The notes under the pieces were generated by a model, which worked only from the letters and a program-made list of their open reading frames with translations, searched no databases and was not told the origin of the DNA. A stretch of DNA of 64,000 nucleotides from Glycocaulis alkaliphilus (GTDB lineage Bacteria > Pseudomonadota > Alphaproteobacteria > Caulobacterales > Maricaulaceae), in the NCBI RefSeq assembly GCF_004000605.1, contig NZ_CP018911.1, forward strand, positions 868,001 to 932,000. The letters run 5' to 3'. Within the stretch, counting starts at the first letter, position 1. Every line of letters begins with the position of its first letter. Shown here in pieces: positions 26,193-40,320 of the stretch. The translations under genes and the position numbers were made by a program.

Positions 26193-26221
26193 TTGACGCG
26201 GGCAGGTCAGATCAGTAGGTT
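26193..26221 (+). promoter_or_regulatory. Probable promoter of the str operon
   Basis: TTGACG at 26193-26198 and TAGGTT at 26216-26221, 17 bp apart, fit the alphaproteobacterial housekeeping promoter pattern. It lies between the rpoC terminator and rpsL, leaving a ~200-bp leader with no recognisable gene up to the rpsL start at 26427. Confidence 0.55.
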
Positions 26222-26426
26222 CCGCGCTCGTTTTCAGGGGTGAGCCGTAACCTCTGCCCGAGGCAAGTGCCAAGGCCAGGTTAGACGTCGCCTGAAACAA
26301 CGACATTATTCAACACCGTCCGTGGGCGTGAGCAGTGAGGCTCCCGTCCGGCGGCCGGGTTTACGCGCTTGCGGGGTCCTTCGCCGGACTCCAATGCGCA
26401 TTGGGATCAAGGACGGACGTAGCTGC

Positions 26427-26798
26427 ATGCCTACGATTAACCAGCTCATCCGCAAGCCGCGGAAAGACAAGCCGAAGCGCAACAAAGTGCCTGCGCTCCA
26501 GTCGTGCCCCCAGCGGCGCGGTGTATGCACGCGCGTGTACACCACGACCCCGAAGAAGCCGAACTCGGCGCTTCGTAAAGTGGCCAAGGTGCGCCTGACC
26601 AATGGCTACGAAGTCGTGAGCTACATCCCCGGTGAGGGCCACAACCTTCAGGAGCACTCCGTGGTCCTGATCCGTGGTGGCCGCGTGAAAGACCTTCCCG
26701 GTGTCCGTTACCACATTCTGCGCGGCGTTCTGGATACCCAGGGCGTCAAGGATCGCCGTCAGCGCCGCTCGAAGTACGGCGCGAAGCGTCCGAAATAA
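26427..26798 (+). CDS. rpsL: Ribosomal protein uS12
   Basis: A 123-residue decoding-centre protein, exact family length. [13 protein letters not shown] is the usual start; the open frame extends upstream but without homology. The streptomycin-related loops [12 protein letters not shown] and [13 protein letters not shown] are wild type. It is the first gene of the str operon, 12 bp before rpsG. Confidence 0.98.
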   Translation: MPTINQLIRKPRKDKPKRNKVPALQSCPQRRGVCTRVYTTTPKKPNSALRKVAKVRLTNGYEVVSYIPGEGHNLQEHSVVLIRGGRVKDLPGVRYHILRGVLDTQGVKDRRQRRSKYGAKRPK

Positions 26799-26810
26799 GG
26801 AGAGATCTGG

Positions 26811-27281
26811 ATGTCCCGTCGTCACCGCGCAGAGAAACGCGAGATTCTGCCTGATCCCAAATTCGGTGATCGCGATCTCACGAAGTTCATGAACTACATC
26901 ATGGTAGACGGTAAGAAATCCGTCGCCGAGCGCATCATTTATGGCGCGCTGGAAATCGTTGAAGAAAAAGCCAAGCGCGAGCCGGTCCGCGTGTTCCACG
27001 ATGCTCTGGGCAATATCGCTCCGGAGATCGAGGTGCGCTCACGCCGCGTTGGTGGTGCGACCTACCAGGTTCCCGTCGAGGTGCGTCCGGATCGCCGCAA
27101 GGCTCTGGCCATCCGCTGGCTGGCGGCCGCGGCCCGCGCCCGCAACGAAAACACGATGCGTGAGCGTCTGGCTGGCGAGCTTCTCGATGCTGCGTCCAAC
27201 CGCGGCACGGCTGTGAAAAAGCGTGAAGACACGCACCGCATGGCCGAAGCCAACCGCGCCTTCTCGCATTACCGCTGGTAA
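26811..27281 (+). CDS. rpsG: Ribosomal protein uS7
   Basis: A 156-residue primary binder of the 16S 3' major domain. The [20 protein letters not shown] start and [16 protein letters not shown] block are typical. In enterobacteria S7 is the translational repressor of the str operon. SD AAGGAGAG precedes the ATG; fusA follows after 38 bp. Confidence 0.98.
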   Translation: MSRRHRAEKREILPDPKFGDRDLTKFMNYIMVDGKKSVAERIIYGALEIVEEKAKREPVRVFHDALGNIAPEIEVRSRRVGGATYQVPVEVRPDRRKALAIRWLAAAARARNENTMRERLAGELLDAASNRGTAVKKREDTHRMAEANRAFSHYRW

Positions 27282-27319
27282 TTCCGGCTAAACGAACGAT
27301 CACGCAAGGACCTCTCCCC

Positions 27320-29395
<2,076 letters not shown>

Positions 29396-29448
29396 GGCGT
29401 GAACAGTTAGCCCTTCGGGTTGTAAACGAAAAAGAGTGAGTAGAGAAA

Positions 29449-30624
<1,176 letters not shown>

Positions 30625-30717
30625 ACGAAACTGAACAAGAGAAGATGGAAGAGGCCGGGCGGCGTGAAACGCTGACCCGGCCAGACTTCCCAAGGAACCA
30701 GGAACGGGACCGGAGCG

Positions 30718-31032
30718 ATGGCACAAACCAACATCCGCATCCGCCTCAAGGCGTTCGATCACCGCGTGCTGGATACGTCCACGCGCGAGATCGTCTCGAC
30801 GGCGAAACGCACAGGCGCACAGGTGCGCGGGCCTATCCCGCTGCCCACGCGTATTGAGCGTTTCACGGTGCTGCGGTCCCCGCACATCGATAAGAAATCA
30901 CGCGAGCAGTTCGAGATCCGCACGCACAAGCGTGTCCTCGACATCGTGGACCCGACCCCGCAGACCGTGGACGCGCTGATGAAGCTCGACCTGTCGGCCG
31001 GCGTGGATGTCGAGATCAAGCTGGGAGCTTAA
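30718..31032 (+). CDS. rpsJ: Ribosomal protein uS10 (NusE)
   Basis: A 104-residue protein of the 30S head that also serves as NusE in antitermination. It has the family segments [47 protein letters not shown] and the [15 protein letters not shown] end. The SD lies in CCGGAGCG. It begins the S10 operon, continuing from the str operon with no terminator in between apart from the small spacer hairpin. Confidence 0.98.
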   Translation: MAQTNIRIRLKAFDHRVLDTSTREIVSTAKRTGAQVRGPIPLPTRIERFTVLRSPHIDKKSREQFEIRTHKRVLDIVDPTPQTVDALMKLDLSAGVDVEIKLGA

Positions 31033-31036
31033 GCCA

Positions 31037-31855
31037 ATGAGCCAGGCTCAAAACCTGCGCACGGGCGTCATCGCGAAGAAGATGGGCATGACCCGTATTT
31101 TCGCCGAGGACGGCTCGCACATTCCGGTGACGGTGCTGCACCTTGACGGTGTCCAGGTCGTTGCCCAGCGCACGAATGATCGTGACGGCTACACCGCGCT
31201 GCAACTGGGCGCCGGCAAGGCCAAGGTGAAGCGCGCGACGAAAGCCGATCGCGGTCACTTTGCCAAGGCGGCCGTCGAGCCCAAGCGCAAGCTGGTCGAG
31301 TTCCGCGTCAGCGAGAGCAATCTCATTGATGCCGGCGCCGAGATCACGGCTGACCACTTTGTCGAAGGCCAGAAGGTGGATGTTGCCGCCCTGACCATCG
31401 GTAAGGGTTTTGCCGGTGCGATGAAGCGCTGGAATTTCGGCGGTCTTCGCGCCACGCACGGCGTGTCCGTCTCGCACCGTTCGCACGGTTCGACCGGCCA
31501 GCGTCAGGATCCGGGCAAGGTGTTCAAGGGCAAGAAAATGGCCGGCCATCTCGGCCAGGAGCGCGTGACCACGCAGAACCTCGAAGTGGTTCGCGTCGAT
31601 GTCGAGCGTGGCCTCATTCTGGTCCGCGGCGCGGTACCGGGCTCGGCAGACAGCTGGGTCGAAGTGCGCGACGCCGTGAAAGGCGCCGGTGTGGAAGGCC
31701 TGGCTTTCCCGGGCAAGTTCCGCATGGGTGATGAGCCCAAGGCGGTAGACAATCCCGCGCCCGGTTCCGAGGAAGCCGAAATGGTTGCTGAGGGCGCGCC
31801 GGTTGCAGATGCGCCTGCCGTTGACACGGCGGGTGAAGAGGACGCCAAGTCATGA
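31037..31855 (+). CDS. rplC: Ribosomal protein uL3, with an acidic C-terminal extension
   Basis: A 272-residue protein near the peptidyl-transferase centre. The core is typical: [42 protein letters not shown], with Gln in the GQRQ segment where the PrmB methylation site lies. The last ~45 residues after KFRMGDEP are Ala/Glu/Asp-rich and exceed the ~210-residue E. coli length; such tails occur in other alphaproteobacteria. I chose [10 protein letters not shown] as the start, 4 bp after rpsJ. It overlaps rplD by four bases (ATGA). Confidence 0.97.
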   Translation: MSQAQNLRTGVIAKKMGMTRIFAEDGSHIPVTVLHLDGVQVVAQRTNDRDGYTALQLGAGKAKVKRATKADRGHFAKAAVEPKRKLVEFRVSESNLIDAGAEITADHFVEGQKVDVAALTIGKGFAGAMKRWNFGGLRATHGVSVSHRSHGSTGQRQDPGKVFKGKKMAGHLGQERVTTQNLEVVRVDVERGLILVRGAVPGSADSWVEVRDAVKGAGVEGLAFPGKFRMGDEPKAVDNPAPGSEEAEMVAEGAPVADAPAVDTAGEEDAKS

Positions 31856-32490
31856 AACTCGATGTAATCACCCTGGATGCCGGCAAGGCAGGCTCGGTTG
31901 AGCTCAGCGACGACATCTTCGCCATTGGCGAAGTGCGTGCTGACCTCCTGCAGCGCGCCGTGAAGTGGCAGCTTTCGCGCCGCCAGGCCGGTACGCACCG
32001 CGCCAAGGAGCGCGCCGAGATCGCCCGCACGGGCAAGAAGTTCGGCCGCCAGAAGGGCGGCGGTTCGGCCCGCCACGGTTCGCGCCGCGCCCCGATCTTC
32101 GTCGGCGGTGGCAAGGCGCACGGCCCGAAAGTGCGCAGCCACGCGACCGAGCTTCCCAAGAAGGTCCGCGCTCTGGCCCTGAAGCACGCTTTGTCGTCGA
32201 AAGCGGGTTCATCCTCGCTGATCGTGCTGGACGAGGCGCGCCTTGACGAGCCGAAAACGGCCGCGCTGAAAGCGCAGTTCGCCAAGCTCGGCCTGACCAA
32301 CGCGCTCATCATTGATGGTGAGACGCTGGACGAGAACTTCGCGCTCGCCGCGCGCAACATCCCGCATGTGGATGTGCTGCCCGCGCAAGGTCTGAACGTC
32401 TATGACGTGCTGCGCCGCGACACGCTGGTGCTGACGAAGTCGGCGGTCGAGAAGATCAATGAGCGCTTTGCCGCCAAGGAGAGTGCGTAA
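31852..32490 (+). CDS. rplD: Ribosomal protein uL4
   Basis: A 212-residue exit-tunnel protein with the extended loop containing [33 protein letters not shown]. In enterobacteria L4 autoregulates the S10 operon. It begins inside rplC and its stop shares one base with the rplW start. Confidence 0.97.
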   Translation: MKLDVITLDAGKAGSVELSDDIFAIGEVRADLLQRAVKWQLSRRQAGTHRAKERAEIARTGKKFGRQKGGGSARHGSRRAPIFVGGGKAHGPKVRSHATELPKKVRALALKHALSSKAGSSSLIVLDEARLDEPKTAALKAQFAKLGLTNALIIDGETLDENFALAARNIPHVDVLPAQGLNVYDVLRRDTLVLTKSAVEKINERFAAKESA

Positions 32491-32783
32491 TGGCTTCGCC
32501 CAAGCACTACGACACGATTATCGCGCCGGTGATCACCGAGAAGGCGACCCTGCTCTCTGAAGAGAACAAGGTTGTGTTCAAGGTCCCGCTGGCCGCGACG
32601 AAAAAAGACATCACCGAGGCCGTTGAAGCGCTGTTCAAGGTCAAGGTGAAAGCGGTCAACACGCTGCGTCAGAAGGGCAAGACCAAGCGCTTCCGGGGCA
32701 TTGAAGGCCGTCGCGACGATATCAAGAAAGCGGTGGTTACCCTCGAAGAGGGCCATTCCATCGACGTGAGCACGGGCCTGTAA
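32490..32783 (+). CDS. rplW: Ribosomal protein uL23
   Basis: A 97-residue protein at the tunnel exit, docking site for trigger factor and SRP. It has the [18 protein letters not shown] start and the [19 protein letters not shown] segment. It starts within the stop of rplD (TAATG), implying coupled translation. Confidence 0.97.
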   Translation: MASPKHYDTIIAPVITEKATLLSEENKVVFKVPLAATKKDITEAVEALFKVKVKAVNTLRQKGKTKRFRGIEGRRDDIKKAVVTLEEGHSIDVSTGL

Positions 32784-32810
32784 GGGCGCGCGCTTGAAGG
32801 AGTTTGAACC

Positions 32811-33647
32811 ATGGCGCTGAAGACATTCAAGCCGACCTCGCCTGGCCGCCGCGCTCTTGTGCTGGTGGACCGGTCCGAGCTGCACGCCGGCAAGCCGGAA
32901 AAGACGCTGGTCGAAGGCCTGCGCCGTACCGGCGGACGTAACAATACCGGGCGGATCACCGCCCGCCGCCGCGGGGGTGGAGCCAAGAAGCTTTACCGCC
33001 TGATCGATTTCAAGCGCCGCAAGTTTGACGTGCCCGCCACGGTCGAGCGCCTTGAGTATGATCCGAACCGCACGGCGTTCATCGCCCTCATCAAGTATGA
33101 GGACGGCGAACTGGCCTATATCCTGGCGCCGCAGCGTCTGGCCGCCGGTGATCGCGTGATCGCCAGCGCCAAGGCTGATGTGAAGCCGGGCAACGCCATG
33201 CCGCTGAAAACCATCCCGGTCGGCACCATCATCCACAATGTGGAGATGAAGCCGGAAAAGGGCGGCCAGATTGCCCGCTCCGCCGGTGCCTATGCACAGC
33301 TGGTCGGCCGTGAAGCCGGCTACGCCCAGGTCCGCCTGATGAGCGGCGAGCTGCGCAAGGTCAATGAGAACTGCATGGCCACGATTGGTGCGGTGTCGAA
33401 CTCCGACCACCTCAACATCAATCTGGGCAAGGCCGGCCGCAACCGCCATCTTGGCAAGCGTCCGTCCGTGCGCGGCGTGGCCATGAACCCGGTCGATCAC
33501 CCCCATGGTGGTGGTGAAGGCCGTACCTCCGGTGGCCGCCACCCGGTGACCCCGTGGGGCAAGCCGACCAAAGGCCGCAAGACCCGCCGTAACAAGGCGA
33601 CCGATAAATTCATCATCCGTTCGCGCCACGAGCGCAAGAAACGCTAA
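32811..33647 (+). CDS. rplB: Ribosomal protein uL2
   Basis: A 278-residue primary 23S binder needed for subunit joining and peptidyl transfer. The conserved regions [36 protein letters not shown] and the C-terminal [28 protein letters not shown] are intact, including the essential His of HPHGGG. SD AAGGAG. Confidence 0.98.
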   Translation: MALKTFKPTSPGRRALVLVDRSELHAGKPEKTLVEGLRRTGGRNNTGRITARRRGGGAKKLYRLIDFKRRKFDVPATVERLEYDPNRTAFIALIKYEDGELAYILAPQRLAAGDRVIASAKADVKPGNAMPLKTIPVGTIIHNVEMKPEKGGQIARSAGAYAQLVGREAGYAQVRLMSGELRKVNENCMATIGAVSNSDHLNINLGKAGRNRHLGKRPSVRGVAMNPVDHPHGGGEGRTSGGRHPVTPWGKPTKGRKTRRNKATDKFIIRSRHERKKR

Positions 33648-33664
33648 GGGAGCGACCGACCGTC

Positions 33665-33943
33665 ATGCCCCGTTCTGTATGGAAAGGTCCGTTTGTAGAC
33701 GGATACCTCCTGAAGAAAGCCGATGCCGCCCACGAAGCTGGGCGCAAACAGGCTATCAAAACCTGGTCGCGCCGCTCGACCATCATGCCGCAATTTGTCG
33801 GCCTGACCTTCCAGGTCCACAACGGGAACAAGTTTGTTCCGGTTCTGGTGTCCGAGGACATGGTCGGCCACAAGCTGGGCGAGTTTGCGCCTTCGCGGAC
33901 CTATTACGGTCACGCGGCGGACAAGAAAGCCAAGAGGAAGTAG
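33665..33943 (+). CDS. rpsS: Ribosomal protein uS19
   Basis: A 92-residue protein of the 30S head. [43 protein letters not shown] and [13 protein letters not shown] are typical. Order rplB-rpsS-rplV as in the standard S10 operon. Confidence 0.97.
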   Translation: MPRSVWKGPFVDGYLLKKADAAHEAGRKQAIKTWSRRSTIMPQFVGLTFQVHNGNKFVPVLVSEDMVGHKLGEFAPSRTYYGHAADKKAKRK

Positions 33944-33947
33944 CGCG

Positions 33948-34328
33948 ATGGGCAAGGAAACCAATCCCCGCCGCGTGGCTGAGAACGAGGCGCGCGCCAA
34001 GCTGCGGATGATCCGCATCAGCCCGCAAAAGCTGAACCTTGTTGCCGCGATGATCCGTGGCAAGAAGGTGGAGCGTGCGCTGAACGATCTGGCCTTTTCA
34101 CGCAAGCGCGCTGCCGCCGACGTGAAGAAGGTCCTGGAGTCGGCCATCGCCAACGCTGAGAACAATCACGGCCTCGATATCGACAGCCTCGTCGTGTCGG
34201 AAGCCTATGTCGGCAAGAACCTTGTGATGAAACGCTTCCGTGCCCGCGCCCGCGGCCGTGGTGCGAAAATCCTCAAGCCGTTCTCCGAGCTGACGATCGT
34301 CGTTCGCGAAGTCGAGGAGGCCGCGTAA
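33948..34328 (+). CDS. rplV: Ribosomal protein uL22
   Basis: A 126-residue exit-tunnel protein. I placed the start at [28 protein letters not shown], 4 bp after rpsS; the longer open frame overlaps rpsS. The tunnel loop [26 protein letters not shown] is wild type with respect to known macrolide-resistance deletions. Its final base starts rpsC. Confidence 0.97.
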   Translation: MGKETNPRRVAENEARAKLRMIRISPQKLNLVAAMIRGKKVERALNDLAFSRKRAAADVKKVLESAIANAENNHGLDIDSLVVSEAYVGKNLVMKRFRARARGRGAKILKPFSELTIVVREVEEAA

Positions 34329-35032
34329 TGGGACAGAAGATTAATCCGATCGGCCTGCGCCTCGGCATCAACCGTACCTGGGAATCGCGCTGGTATGCGC
34401 GCGGTGAAGAGTATGCGACGCTTCTTCATGAAGACCTGAAGATCCGCAAATTCCTCCAGGAAAAGCTGAAAGCAGCCTCGATCTCGAAGATCATCATCGA
34501 GCGTCCGCACAAGAAGTGCCGCATCACCATCTACACGGCGCGTCCGGGTGTGGTGATCGGTAAAAAAGGTGCCGACATCGAGAAGCTGCGCCGCGAAGTC
34601 GCCAAGATGACGGACGCCGAGGTGTTCCTGAACCTGGTCGAAGTGCGCAAGCCGGAAACCGACGCCAACCTGGTCGCCGACAGCATCGCCCAGCAGCTCG
34701 AGCGCCGCGTGGCGTTCCGGCGTGCGATGAAACGTTCCATGCAGTCCGCGATGCGCATGGGCGCTCTTGGCTGCAAGATCATCTGTGCCGGCCGTCTGGG
34801 CGGCGCCGAGATCGCGCGTTCGGAACAGTACAATGAAGGCTCGGTGCCGCTGCACACGCTGCGCGCCGACATTGATTACGGCTTCGCCGAAGCGAAAACC
34901 GCGATGGGCATTATCGGGATCAAGGTCTGGATCTACAAAGGCGAGATCATGGAACACGACCCGATGGCGTCCGAGCGCCGTATGCAGGAAACCGGCGAGC
35001 AGCGGACCCGTTCGGGCCGCCAGAACGCCTAG
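34328..35032 (+). CDS. rpsC: Ribosomal protein uS3
   Basis: A 234-residue protein of the mRNA entry site, with the KH-type motif [18 protein letters not shown] and the C-terminal [12 protein letters not shown]-like segment ([15 protein letters not shown]). Translation is coupled to rplV through a TAATG overlap. Confidence 0.97.
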   Translation: MGQKINPIGLRLGINRTWESRWYARGEEYATLLHEDLKIRKFLQEKLKAASISKIIIERPHKKCRITIYTARPGVVIGKKGADIEKLRREVAKMTDAEVFLNLVEVRKPETDANLVADSIAQQLERRVAFRRAMKRSMQSAMRMGALGCKIICAGRLGGAEIARSEQYNEGSVPLHTLRADIDYGFAEAKTAMGIIGIKVWIYKGEIMEHDPMASERRMQETGEQRTRSGRQNA

Positions 35033-35059
35033 GGCCAGGGCCAAGAGGGAGTTTGAAAG

Positions 35060-35485
35060 ATGCTTCAACCGAAGCGCACAAAATTCCGGAAGGCCCACAA
35101 GGGCCGTATCCACGGAAACGCGAAGGGCGGCTTCACGCTCAATTTCGGCTCGTACGGGCTGAAAGCTGTTGAACCTGAGCGCGTCACGGCGCGCCAGATC
35201 GAGGCCACCCGCCGCGCGATCACCCGTCACATGAAACGGGCTGGCCGCGTCTGGATCCGCATTTTCCCGGATGTTCCGGTTTCGAAAAAGCCGACCGAAG
35301 TGCGGATGGGTAAAGGTAAGGGTTCCCCGGAATACTGGGTGGCCCGCGTTAAGCCCGGCCGCATCATGTTTGAGATTGACGGTGTGCCGGATGCGGTTGC
35401 GCGCGAAGCGCTGCGCCTTGGCGCCGCGAAGCTGCCGATCAAGACCCGTGTCGTAACCCGTCCGGGCGAGCAGGGAGCTGAGTAG
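35060..35485 (+). CDS. rplP: Ribosomal protein uL16
   Basis: A 141-residue 50S protein contacting A-site t[48 protein letters not shown] and [18 protein letters not shown] are diagnostic; the Arg of [10 protein letters not shown] near residue 82 region is where YcfD-type hydroxylation acts in E. coli. Confidence 0.97.
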   Translation: MLQPKRTKFRKAHKGRIHGNAKGGFTLNFGSYGLKAVEPERVTARQIEATRRAITRHMKRAGRVWIRIFPDVPVSKKPTEVRMGKGKGSPEYWVARVKPGRIMFEIDGVPDAVAREALRLGAAKLPIKTRVVTRPGEQGAE

Positions 35486-35489
35486 CGCG

Positions 35490-35693
35490 ATGGAAATGCA
35501 AGACGTACGCGCCATGACCGATGACCAGCTCCAGGACAACCTCCTGAAGCTGAAGAAAGAACAGTTTAACCTGCGCTTCCAGCAGGCCACGGGCCAGCTG
35601 GAAAACACGGCGCGGTTCTCCAAGGTGCGCAAGGATATTGCTCGCCTGAAGACCGACATGCGCCGGCGCCAGATCGAAAAGCAAGGGAGCTAG
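35490..35693 (+). CDS. rpmC: Ribosomal protein uL29
   Basis: A 67-residue protein at the tunnel exit. It has the two-helix pattern with [20 protein letters not shown] and [14 protein letters not shown]. Four bases separate it from rplP and three from rpsQ. Confidence 0.96.
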   Translation: MEMQDVRAMTDDQLQDNLLKLKKEQFNLRFQQATGQLENTARFSKVRKDIARLKTDMRRRQIEKQGS

Positions 35694-35696
35694 GCG

Positions 35697-35933
35697 ATGC
35701 CGAAGCGCGTATTGCAAGGCGTCGTGGTCAGCGACAAGCAGGCCAAGACCGTTGTTGTGAAGGTGGAGCGCACATTCCTGCACCCGCTTCTTCGCAAGAC
35801 GGTTCGGCGTTCGAAAAATTATCATGCCCATGACGAGGCCAACGCCAAGAAAGTCGGCGACACAGTCCAGATCCAGGAATGTGCGCCCAAATCGAAGCTG
35901 AAGCGGTGGGAGGTCGTCTCCGACCAGGCGTAA
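35697..35933 (+). CDS. rpsQ: Ribosomal protein uS17
   Basis: A 78-residue primary 16S binder with [27 protein letters not shown] and the KNYHAHDE segment. It is the last gene of the S10 set; a 46-bp spacer precedes rplN. Confidence 0.96.
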   Translation: MPKRVLQGVVVSDKQAKTVVVKVERTFLHPLLRKTVRRSKNYHAHDEANAKKVGDTVQIQECAPKSKLKRWEVVSDQA

Positions 35934-35979
35934 GCCGGGTTTGGAGAAGGTCGTTTCCTAGTTCTAACGGAGGATCACG

Positions 35980-36348
35980 ATGATCCAGATGCAATCCAAT
36001 CTGGACGTGGCCGACAATTCCGGGGCCCGCCGCGTGCAGTGCATCAAGGTGCTGGGCGGAGCCAAGCGCCGTTATGCCGGCGTAGGCGACATCATTGTCG
36101 TCTCGGTCAAGGAAGCCACGCCCAAGGGACGGGTGAAAAAAGGTGACGTGCGCAAGGCTGTCGTCGTGCGCACCGCGCGCGACATCAAGCGCCGCGACGG
36201 CTCCGTCATCCGTTTCGACACGAATGCCGCTGTGCTCCTGAACAATAACATGGAGCCGCTCGGCACGCGTATCTTCGGCCCGGTTCCGCGCGAGCTGCGG
36301 GCGAAGAACCACATGAAGATCATCTCGCTGGCGCCGGAGGTGCTGTAG
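35980..36348 (+). CDS. rplN: Ribosomal protein uL14
   Basis: A 122-residue subunit-interface protein; exact family length. [27 protein letters not shown] and the terminal [24 protein letters not shown] match all bacteria. It opens the spc set; SD GGAGG. Confidence 0.98.
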   Translation: MIQMQSNLDVADNSGARRVQCIKVLGGAKRRYAGVGDIIVVSVKEATPKGRVKKGDVRKAVVVRTARDIKRRDGSVIRFDTNAAVLLNNNMEPLGTRIFGPVPRELRAKNHMKIISLAPEVL

Positions 36349-36350
36349 TC

Positions 36351-36665
36351 ATGGCTGCGAAGATCAAGAAGGGCGACAAGGTCGTCATCCTGGCTGGCCG
36401 CGACAAGGGCAAGACCGGGGAAGTGACAAAAGTGGTCCCGTCAGAGAACCGCGTGTTCGTGGGCGGCGTGAATATGGTCAAGCGCCATAACCGCCCGACC
36501 CAGACCACGCTTGGCGGTATCGAGGAAAAGGAAGCCCCGATCCACGTTTCCAACGTGGCTCTGGCCGACCCCAAATCCGGCGAAGCGACACGTGTCGGCT
36601 TCGAGGTGCGGGACGGCAAGAAGGTCCGGGTCGCGAAAAAATCTGGTGAGGTCATCAATGGCTGA
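36351..36665 (+). CDS. rplX: Ribosomal protein uL24
   Basis: A 104-residue assembly-initiator protein with the KOW motif [23 protein letters not shown] and [11 protein letters not shown]. It overlaps the start of rplE by eight bases. Confidence 0.97.
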   Translation: MAAKIKKGDKVVILAGRDKGKTGEVTKVVPSENRVFVGGVNMVKRHNRPTQTTLGGIEEKEAPIHVSNVALADPKSGEATRVGFEVRDGKKVRVAKKSGEVING

Positions 36666-37218
36666 GACCGCGACATATGAGCCGCGCCTGAAGACGCGCT
36701 ATCGCGAAGAGATTCGCGCGCGTTTGAAGGAGAAGTTCGGCTACACGAACGACATGCAGATACCCCGTATTGACAAGATTGTCATCAATATGGGCGTCGG
36801 CGAGGCTGCACAGGACTCCAAGAAGCTCCAGGGAGCTCTGGCTGACCTGGAAGCGATTGCCGGTCAGAAGCCGGTCGCCACGCGTGCCACGAAGTCCATC
36901 GCGGGCTTCAAGCTGCGTGAAGGCCAGCTGATCGGCGCGAAGGTGACTTTGCGCCAGGACCGCATGTACGAGTTTCTCGACCGCCTGGTCACCATCGCCC
37001 TGCCGCGCGTCCGCGACTTCCGCGGGCTCAATGGCAAGAGCTTTGATGGCAACGGCAATTACGCGATGGGCATGAAAGAGCACATCGTGTTTCCCGAGAT
37101 CGACTACGACAAGGTCGAAAAAGTGCGTGGCATGGACATCGTCGTGTGCACCACCGCGCGTAACAATGAAGAAGCGAAGGCCCTGCTGGCCGAGTTCGAC
37201 TTTCCGTTCGCGAACTGA
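36658..37218 (+). CDS. rplE: Ribosomal protein uL5
   Basis: A 186-residue 5S rRNA-binding protein with [37 protein letters not shown] and [27 protein letters not shown] chose [11 protein letters not shown] as the start; an upstream in-frame codon would lie deep inside rplX. The 8-bp overlap with rplX implies coupled translation. Confidence 0.97.
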   Translation: MAETATYEPRLKTRYREEIRARLKEKFGYTNDMQIPRIDKIVINMGVGEAAQDSKKLQGALADLEAIAGQKPVATRATKSIAGFKLREGQLIGAKVTLRQDRMYEFLDRLVTIALPRVRDFRGLNGKSFDGNGNYAMGMKEHIVFPEIDYDKVEKVRGMDIVVCTTARNNEEAKALLAEFDFPFAN

Positions 37219-37269
37219 CGCAGCAGGAACGCAGGCCCATCCCGGGTCCGCACGCAGGAGATGAATTGA

Positions 37270-37575
37270 ATGGCAAAGAAGAGCGCAACCGAGCGTAATG
37301 CCCGTGTCCAGCGTCTGGCCAAGCGGTATCTGGCCAAGCGTCAGGCACTGAAGGCTGTCGCGCGCGACACGTCGCTGCCCGTCGAAGAGCGGTTTGCAGC
37401 CCAGCTGAAGCTGGCTGCCCTTCCGCGCAACTCGGCCCCGACCCGCATCCGCAACCGGTGCAAGGTTTCGGGCCGTCCGCGCGGTTACTACCGCAAGCTG
37501 AAAATGTCCCGTATCGCGCTTCGCGAGCTGGGTAGCCACGGCCTGATCCCAGGCCTGGTCAAGTCGAGCTGGTAG
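37270..37575 (+). CDS. rpsN: Ribosomal protein uS14, zinc-free form
   Basis: A 101-residue S14 of the long, cysteine-poor type: the family CxxC pairs of zinc S14 are absent. It ends with [48 protein letters not shown]. Confidence 0.97.
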   Translation: MAKKSATERNARVQRLAKRYLAKRQALKAVARDTSLPVEERFAAQLKLAALPRNSAPTRIRNRCKVSGRPRGYYRKLKMSRIALRELGSHGLIPGLVKSSW

Positions 37576-37588
37576 GGAGGGCAAGCCA

Positions 37589-37987
37589 ATGTCGATGATC
37601 GATCCGCTCGGTGACATGCTCACCCGCATCCGTAACGCGCTCATGCGCCGGCGCACCAATGTGGTGACGCCCGCATCGAAGCTGCGCCAGCGTGTGCTCG
37701 ATGTCCTGCTCGAAGAAGGTTATATCCGCGGCTATTCAGAGTCGCTGGATGCTGACGGCTTCAAGCAGTTTGAAATCGAACTGAAATATTATGAAGGCGC
37801 GCCTGTGATCTCCGAGATCAAGCGCGTTTCCAAGCCGGGCCGCCGGGAATACTCCAAGGCCAGGGATCTTCCGCTCGTTCAGAACGGGCTCGGGATTGCC
37901 ATCGTTTCCACGCCGCGCGGTGTGATGAGCGATGCGTCAGCCCGCGCCCAGAATGTCGGCGGCGAGATTCTCTGCCACGTCAGCTAA
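37589..37987 (+). CDS. rpsH: Ribosomal protein uS8
   Basis: A 132-residue central-domain 16S binder; in enterobacteria it represses the spc operon. It has [17 protein letters not shown] and the closing [33 protein letters not shown]. Confidence 0.97.
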   Translation: MSMIDPLGDMLTRIRNALMRRRTNVVTPASKLRQRVLDVLLEEGYIRGYSESLDADGFKQFEIELKYYEGAPVISEIKRVSKPGRREYSKARDLPLVQNGLGIAIVSTPRGVMSDASARAQNVGGEILCHVS

Positions 37988-38001
37988 GGGAGGCATGATC
38001 C

Positions 38002-38538
38002 ATGTCACGTCTGGGCAAATTGCCGGTCGGCCTTCCTAGCGGAGTGAGCGCGACCATTGCCAACGATACGGTGAAGGTAAAGGGTCCCAAGGGCGAGTTG
38101 TCGCTCATTGTGTCCAACCTGGTCACCATTACTGAAGCCGAGGACAAGTCGCTGGTTGTGAAGCCGGCTGATGAGTCGACCCGTGCCCGCGCCATGTGGG
38201 GCACGACGCGCGCCAACATCGCCAGCATGGTGAAAGGCGTGTCGGAAGGTTTCGAGCAGAATCTCGAACTGGTCGGCGTCGGTTACCGCGCTGCGTCGCA
38301 GGGCCGCGATCTCAAGCTGTCGCTTGGCTTCAGCCACGAAGTGATCTACACGCCGCGTCCCGGCATCACGATTACTGCTCCCAAGCCCACCGAGATCAAG
38401 ATCGAAGGGGCTAACAAGCAGGAAGTCGGCCAGACTGCGGCCGAGATCCGCAAGTATCGTCCGCCGGAGCCCTACAAGGGCAAAGGCATCCGTCTTGCCG
38501 GCGAATATGTCCGCCGGAAAGAAGGCAAGAAGAAGTAG
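38002..38538 (+). CDS. rplF: Ribosomal protein uL6
   Basis: A 178-residue two-domain protein near the sarcin-ricin loop. [39 protein letters not shown] and the terminal [28 protein letters not shown] are typical. Confidence 0.97.
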   Translation: MSRLGKLPVGLPSGVSATIANDTVKVKGPKGELSLIVSNLVTITEAEDKSLVVKPADESTRARAMWGTTRANIASMVKGVSEGFEQNLELVGVGYRAASQGRDLKLSLGFSHEVIYTPRPGITITAPKPTEIKIEGANKQEVGQTAAEIRKYRPPEPYKGKGIRLAGEYVRRKEGKKK

Positions 38539-38552
38539 GGAACCGTCAGGTC

Positions 38553-38915
38553 ATGAAATCGTCTCGCGAAAAGATGCAACGCCGCGCGCAGCGTACGCGC
38601 TCGCGGCTTGCCAAGTTCTCGGGCGGCCGTCCGCGCCTGTCGGTCTTCCGCTCGTCCAAGCATATCTACGCCCAGATCATCGACGATGCGAACGGCGCCA
38701 CGCTCGCCGCGGCTTCGACCCTCGAAGCCGATGTGCGCGGCGGCAAGCCGGCTGGCGCCAATGTCGAGGCGGCTGCCGCTGTCGGCAAGCTCGTCGCCGA
38801 GCGCGCCAAGGCCAAGGGCCTTACCGATGTCGTGTTTGATCGCGGCGGTTACATTTATCATGGGCGCATCAAGGCGCTCGCAGATGCTGCCCGCGAGGGC
38901 GGCCTGAACTTCTAG
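38553..38915 (+). CDS. rplR: Ribosomal protein uL18
   Basis: A 120-residue 5S rRNA-binding protein with [23 protein letters not shown] and [26 protein letters not shown]. The upstream spacer is 14 bp. Confidence 0.97.
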   Translation: MKSSREKMQRRAQRTRSRLAKFSGGRPRLSVFRSSKHIYAQIIDDANGATLAAASTLEADVRGGKPAGANVEAAAAVGKLVAERAKAKGLTDVVFDRGGYIYHGRIKALADAAREGGLNF

Positions 38916-38924
38916 GAGAGCGCC

Positions 38925-39521
38925 ATGGCTCGGGAAGACCAACGCGAAGGCCGGGGCGGGCGCGACCGCCGCCGCCGCGACGAGGAGCCGGAAAGCGAAC
39001 TCGTCGACAAGCTCGTCCACATCAACCGCGTTGCCAAGACGGTGAAGGGCGGCCGGAACTTCCAGTTCGCCGCTCTCGCAGTTGTTGGCGACCAAAAGGG
39101 CCGTGTCGGCTTCGGACAGGGCAAGGCGCGCGAAGTGCCGGAAGCCATCCGCAAGGCGACCGAAGAGGCCAAGAAGACCATGGTGCGCATTCCGCTGCGC
39201 GAAGGCCGGACGCTGCATCACGATGCAAACGGCCGCTGGGGCGCTGGCAAGGTCACGCTGCGTGCGGCGCCTCCGGGCACCGGCATCATCGCAGGCGGCC
39301 CGATGCGCGCCGTGCTGGAAAGCCTGGGTGTTCAGGACGTGGTGGCCAAGTCGGTCGGCTCGTCCAACCCCTACAACATGATCCGCGCCACGTTCGACGC
39401 GCTCAAGGGGCAGAACAGCCCGCGCACGGTTGCGTCCAAGCGCGGCCTGAAAGTGGCCGATATTGTCAATCGCCGGAATGACGGTGCCAGCGCACCTGAA
39501 GCCGTCGACAGCCAGAGCTAG
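38925..39521 (+). CDS. rpsE: Ribosomal protein uS5
   Basis: A 198-residue accuracy-related protein. A charged N-terminal tail ([23 protein letters not shown]), usual in alphaproteobacteria, precedes the double-stranded-RNA-binding domain [20 protein letters not shown] and the domain with [37 protein letters not shown]. Confidence 0.97.
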   Translation: MAREDQREGRGGRDRRRRDEEPESELVDKLVHINRVAKTVKGGRNFQFAALAVVGDQKGRVGFGQGKAREVPEAIRKATEEAKKTMVRIPLREGRTLHHDANGRWGAGKVTLRAAPPGTGIIAGGPMRAVLESLGVQDVVAKSVGSSNPYNMIRATFDALKGQNSPRTVASKRGLKVADIVNRRNDGASAPEAVDSQS

Positions 39522-39532
39522 GAATACCGGCC

Positions 39533-39724
39533 ATGGCCAAGAAAACAGTCATCGTGCGTCAGACGGGCAGCCATATCCGCCGCCCCAAAGACCAGCTGCA
39601 GACGCTGACCGGGCTCGGCCTGGGGCGTATCGGCAAACAGCGCGAGCTTGAGGATACGCCGTCTGTGCGCGGCATGATCGCCAAGGTCGCCCACCTGGTA
39701 GAAATCGTCGAGGAGCGCGGCTAG
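39533..39724 (+). CDS. rpmD: Ribosomal protein uL30
   Basis: A 63-residue protein, with [42 protein letters not shown]. Sits between rpsE and rplO as in other spc operons. Confidence 0.96.
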   Translation: MAKKTVIVRQTGSHIRRPKDQLQTLTGLGLGRIGKQRELEDTPSVRGMIAKVAHLVEIVEERG

Positions 39725-39755
39725 GGCCGCGCCATCCTTGATAAGGAGAATAGTC

Positions 39756-40232
39756 ATGCGTCTGAACGAACTGCGGGATAATCCCGGCGCGGTGAAAGAA
39801 CGCACCCGCGTGGGTCGCGGCATCGGCTCGGGCAAGGGCAAGACCGGCGGCCGTGGCGTCAAGGGTCAGAAATCGCGCTCTGGCGTTGCCATCAAGGGCT
39901 TTGAGGGCGGCCAGATGCCGCTTCACCAGCGCCTGCCCAAGCGCGGCTTCACCAAGCCGAACCGTGCAAAGTTTGCCGAAGTCACGCTCGGCCGCCTGCA
40001 AAAGGCGATTGATGCGGGCAAGCTGGACGCGAAAGCGGCTGTCGATGCCGACGCGCTGATCAGGGCCGGCGTTATCCGCCGCGCCAAGGACGGCGTACGC
40101 ATTATCGGCGGCGGCGAGTTCAAGGCCAAGCTTTCCATCACGGCGGCTGGCGCGTCGAAGCCTGCCATCGCTGCGGTGGAAAAAGCTGGCGGGTCGATCA
40201 CCCTGCCGGCCCCCAAAGACAGCGAAGCCTGA
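39756..40232 (+). CDS. rplO: Ribosomal protein uL15
   Basis: A 158-residue late-assembly protein. The start [41 protein letters not shown]-type N-terminus is canonical (here described by its motifs [13 protein letters not shown] and [10 protein letters not shown]); SD AAGGAGAA. The gene is followed by a hairpin before secY. Confidence 0.97.
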   Translation: MRLNELRDNPGAVKERTRVGRGIGSGKGKTGGRGVKGQKSRSGVAIKGFEGGQMPLHQRLPKRGFTKPNRAKFAEVTLGRLQKAIDAGKLDAKAAVDADALIRAGVIRRAKDGVRIIGGGEFKAKLSITAAGASKPAIAAVEKAGGSITLPAPKDSEA

Positions 40233-40242
40233 TGCGGTTTAC

Positions 40243-40274
40243 TGGACGGCTCCCCAGATGGGTTGAGCCGTCCA
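40243..40274 (+). promoter_or_regulatory. Hairpin between rplO and secY
   Basis: A perfect 10-bp stem, TGGACGGCTC with GAGCCGTCCA, around a 12-base loop, followed by a weak T-poor tail (ATTCCGTCC). It could lower read-through into secY or stabilise the upstream mRNA. It is not a full terminator, because secY-adk depend on the same transcription. Confidence 0.5.
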
Positions 40275-40320
40275 ATTCCGTCCTGGCCTAACCGGGACCG
40301 CAAGGGAGCGAGACCAGCCC

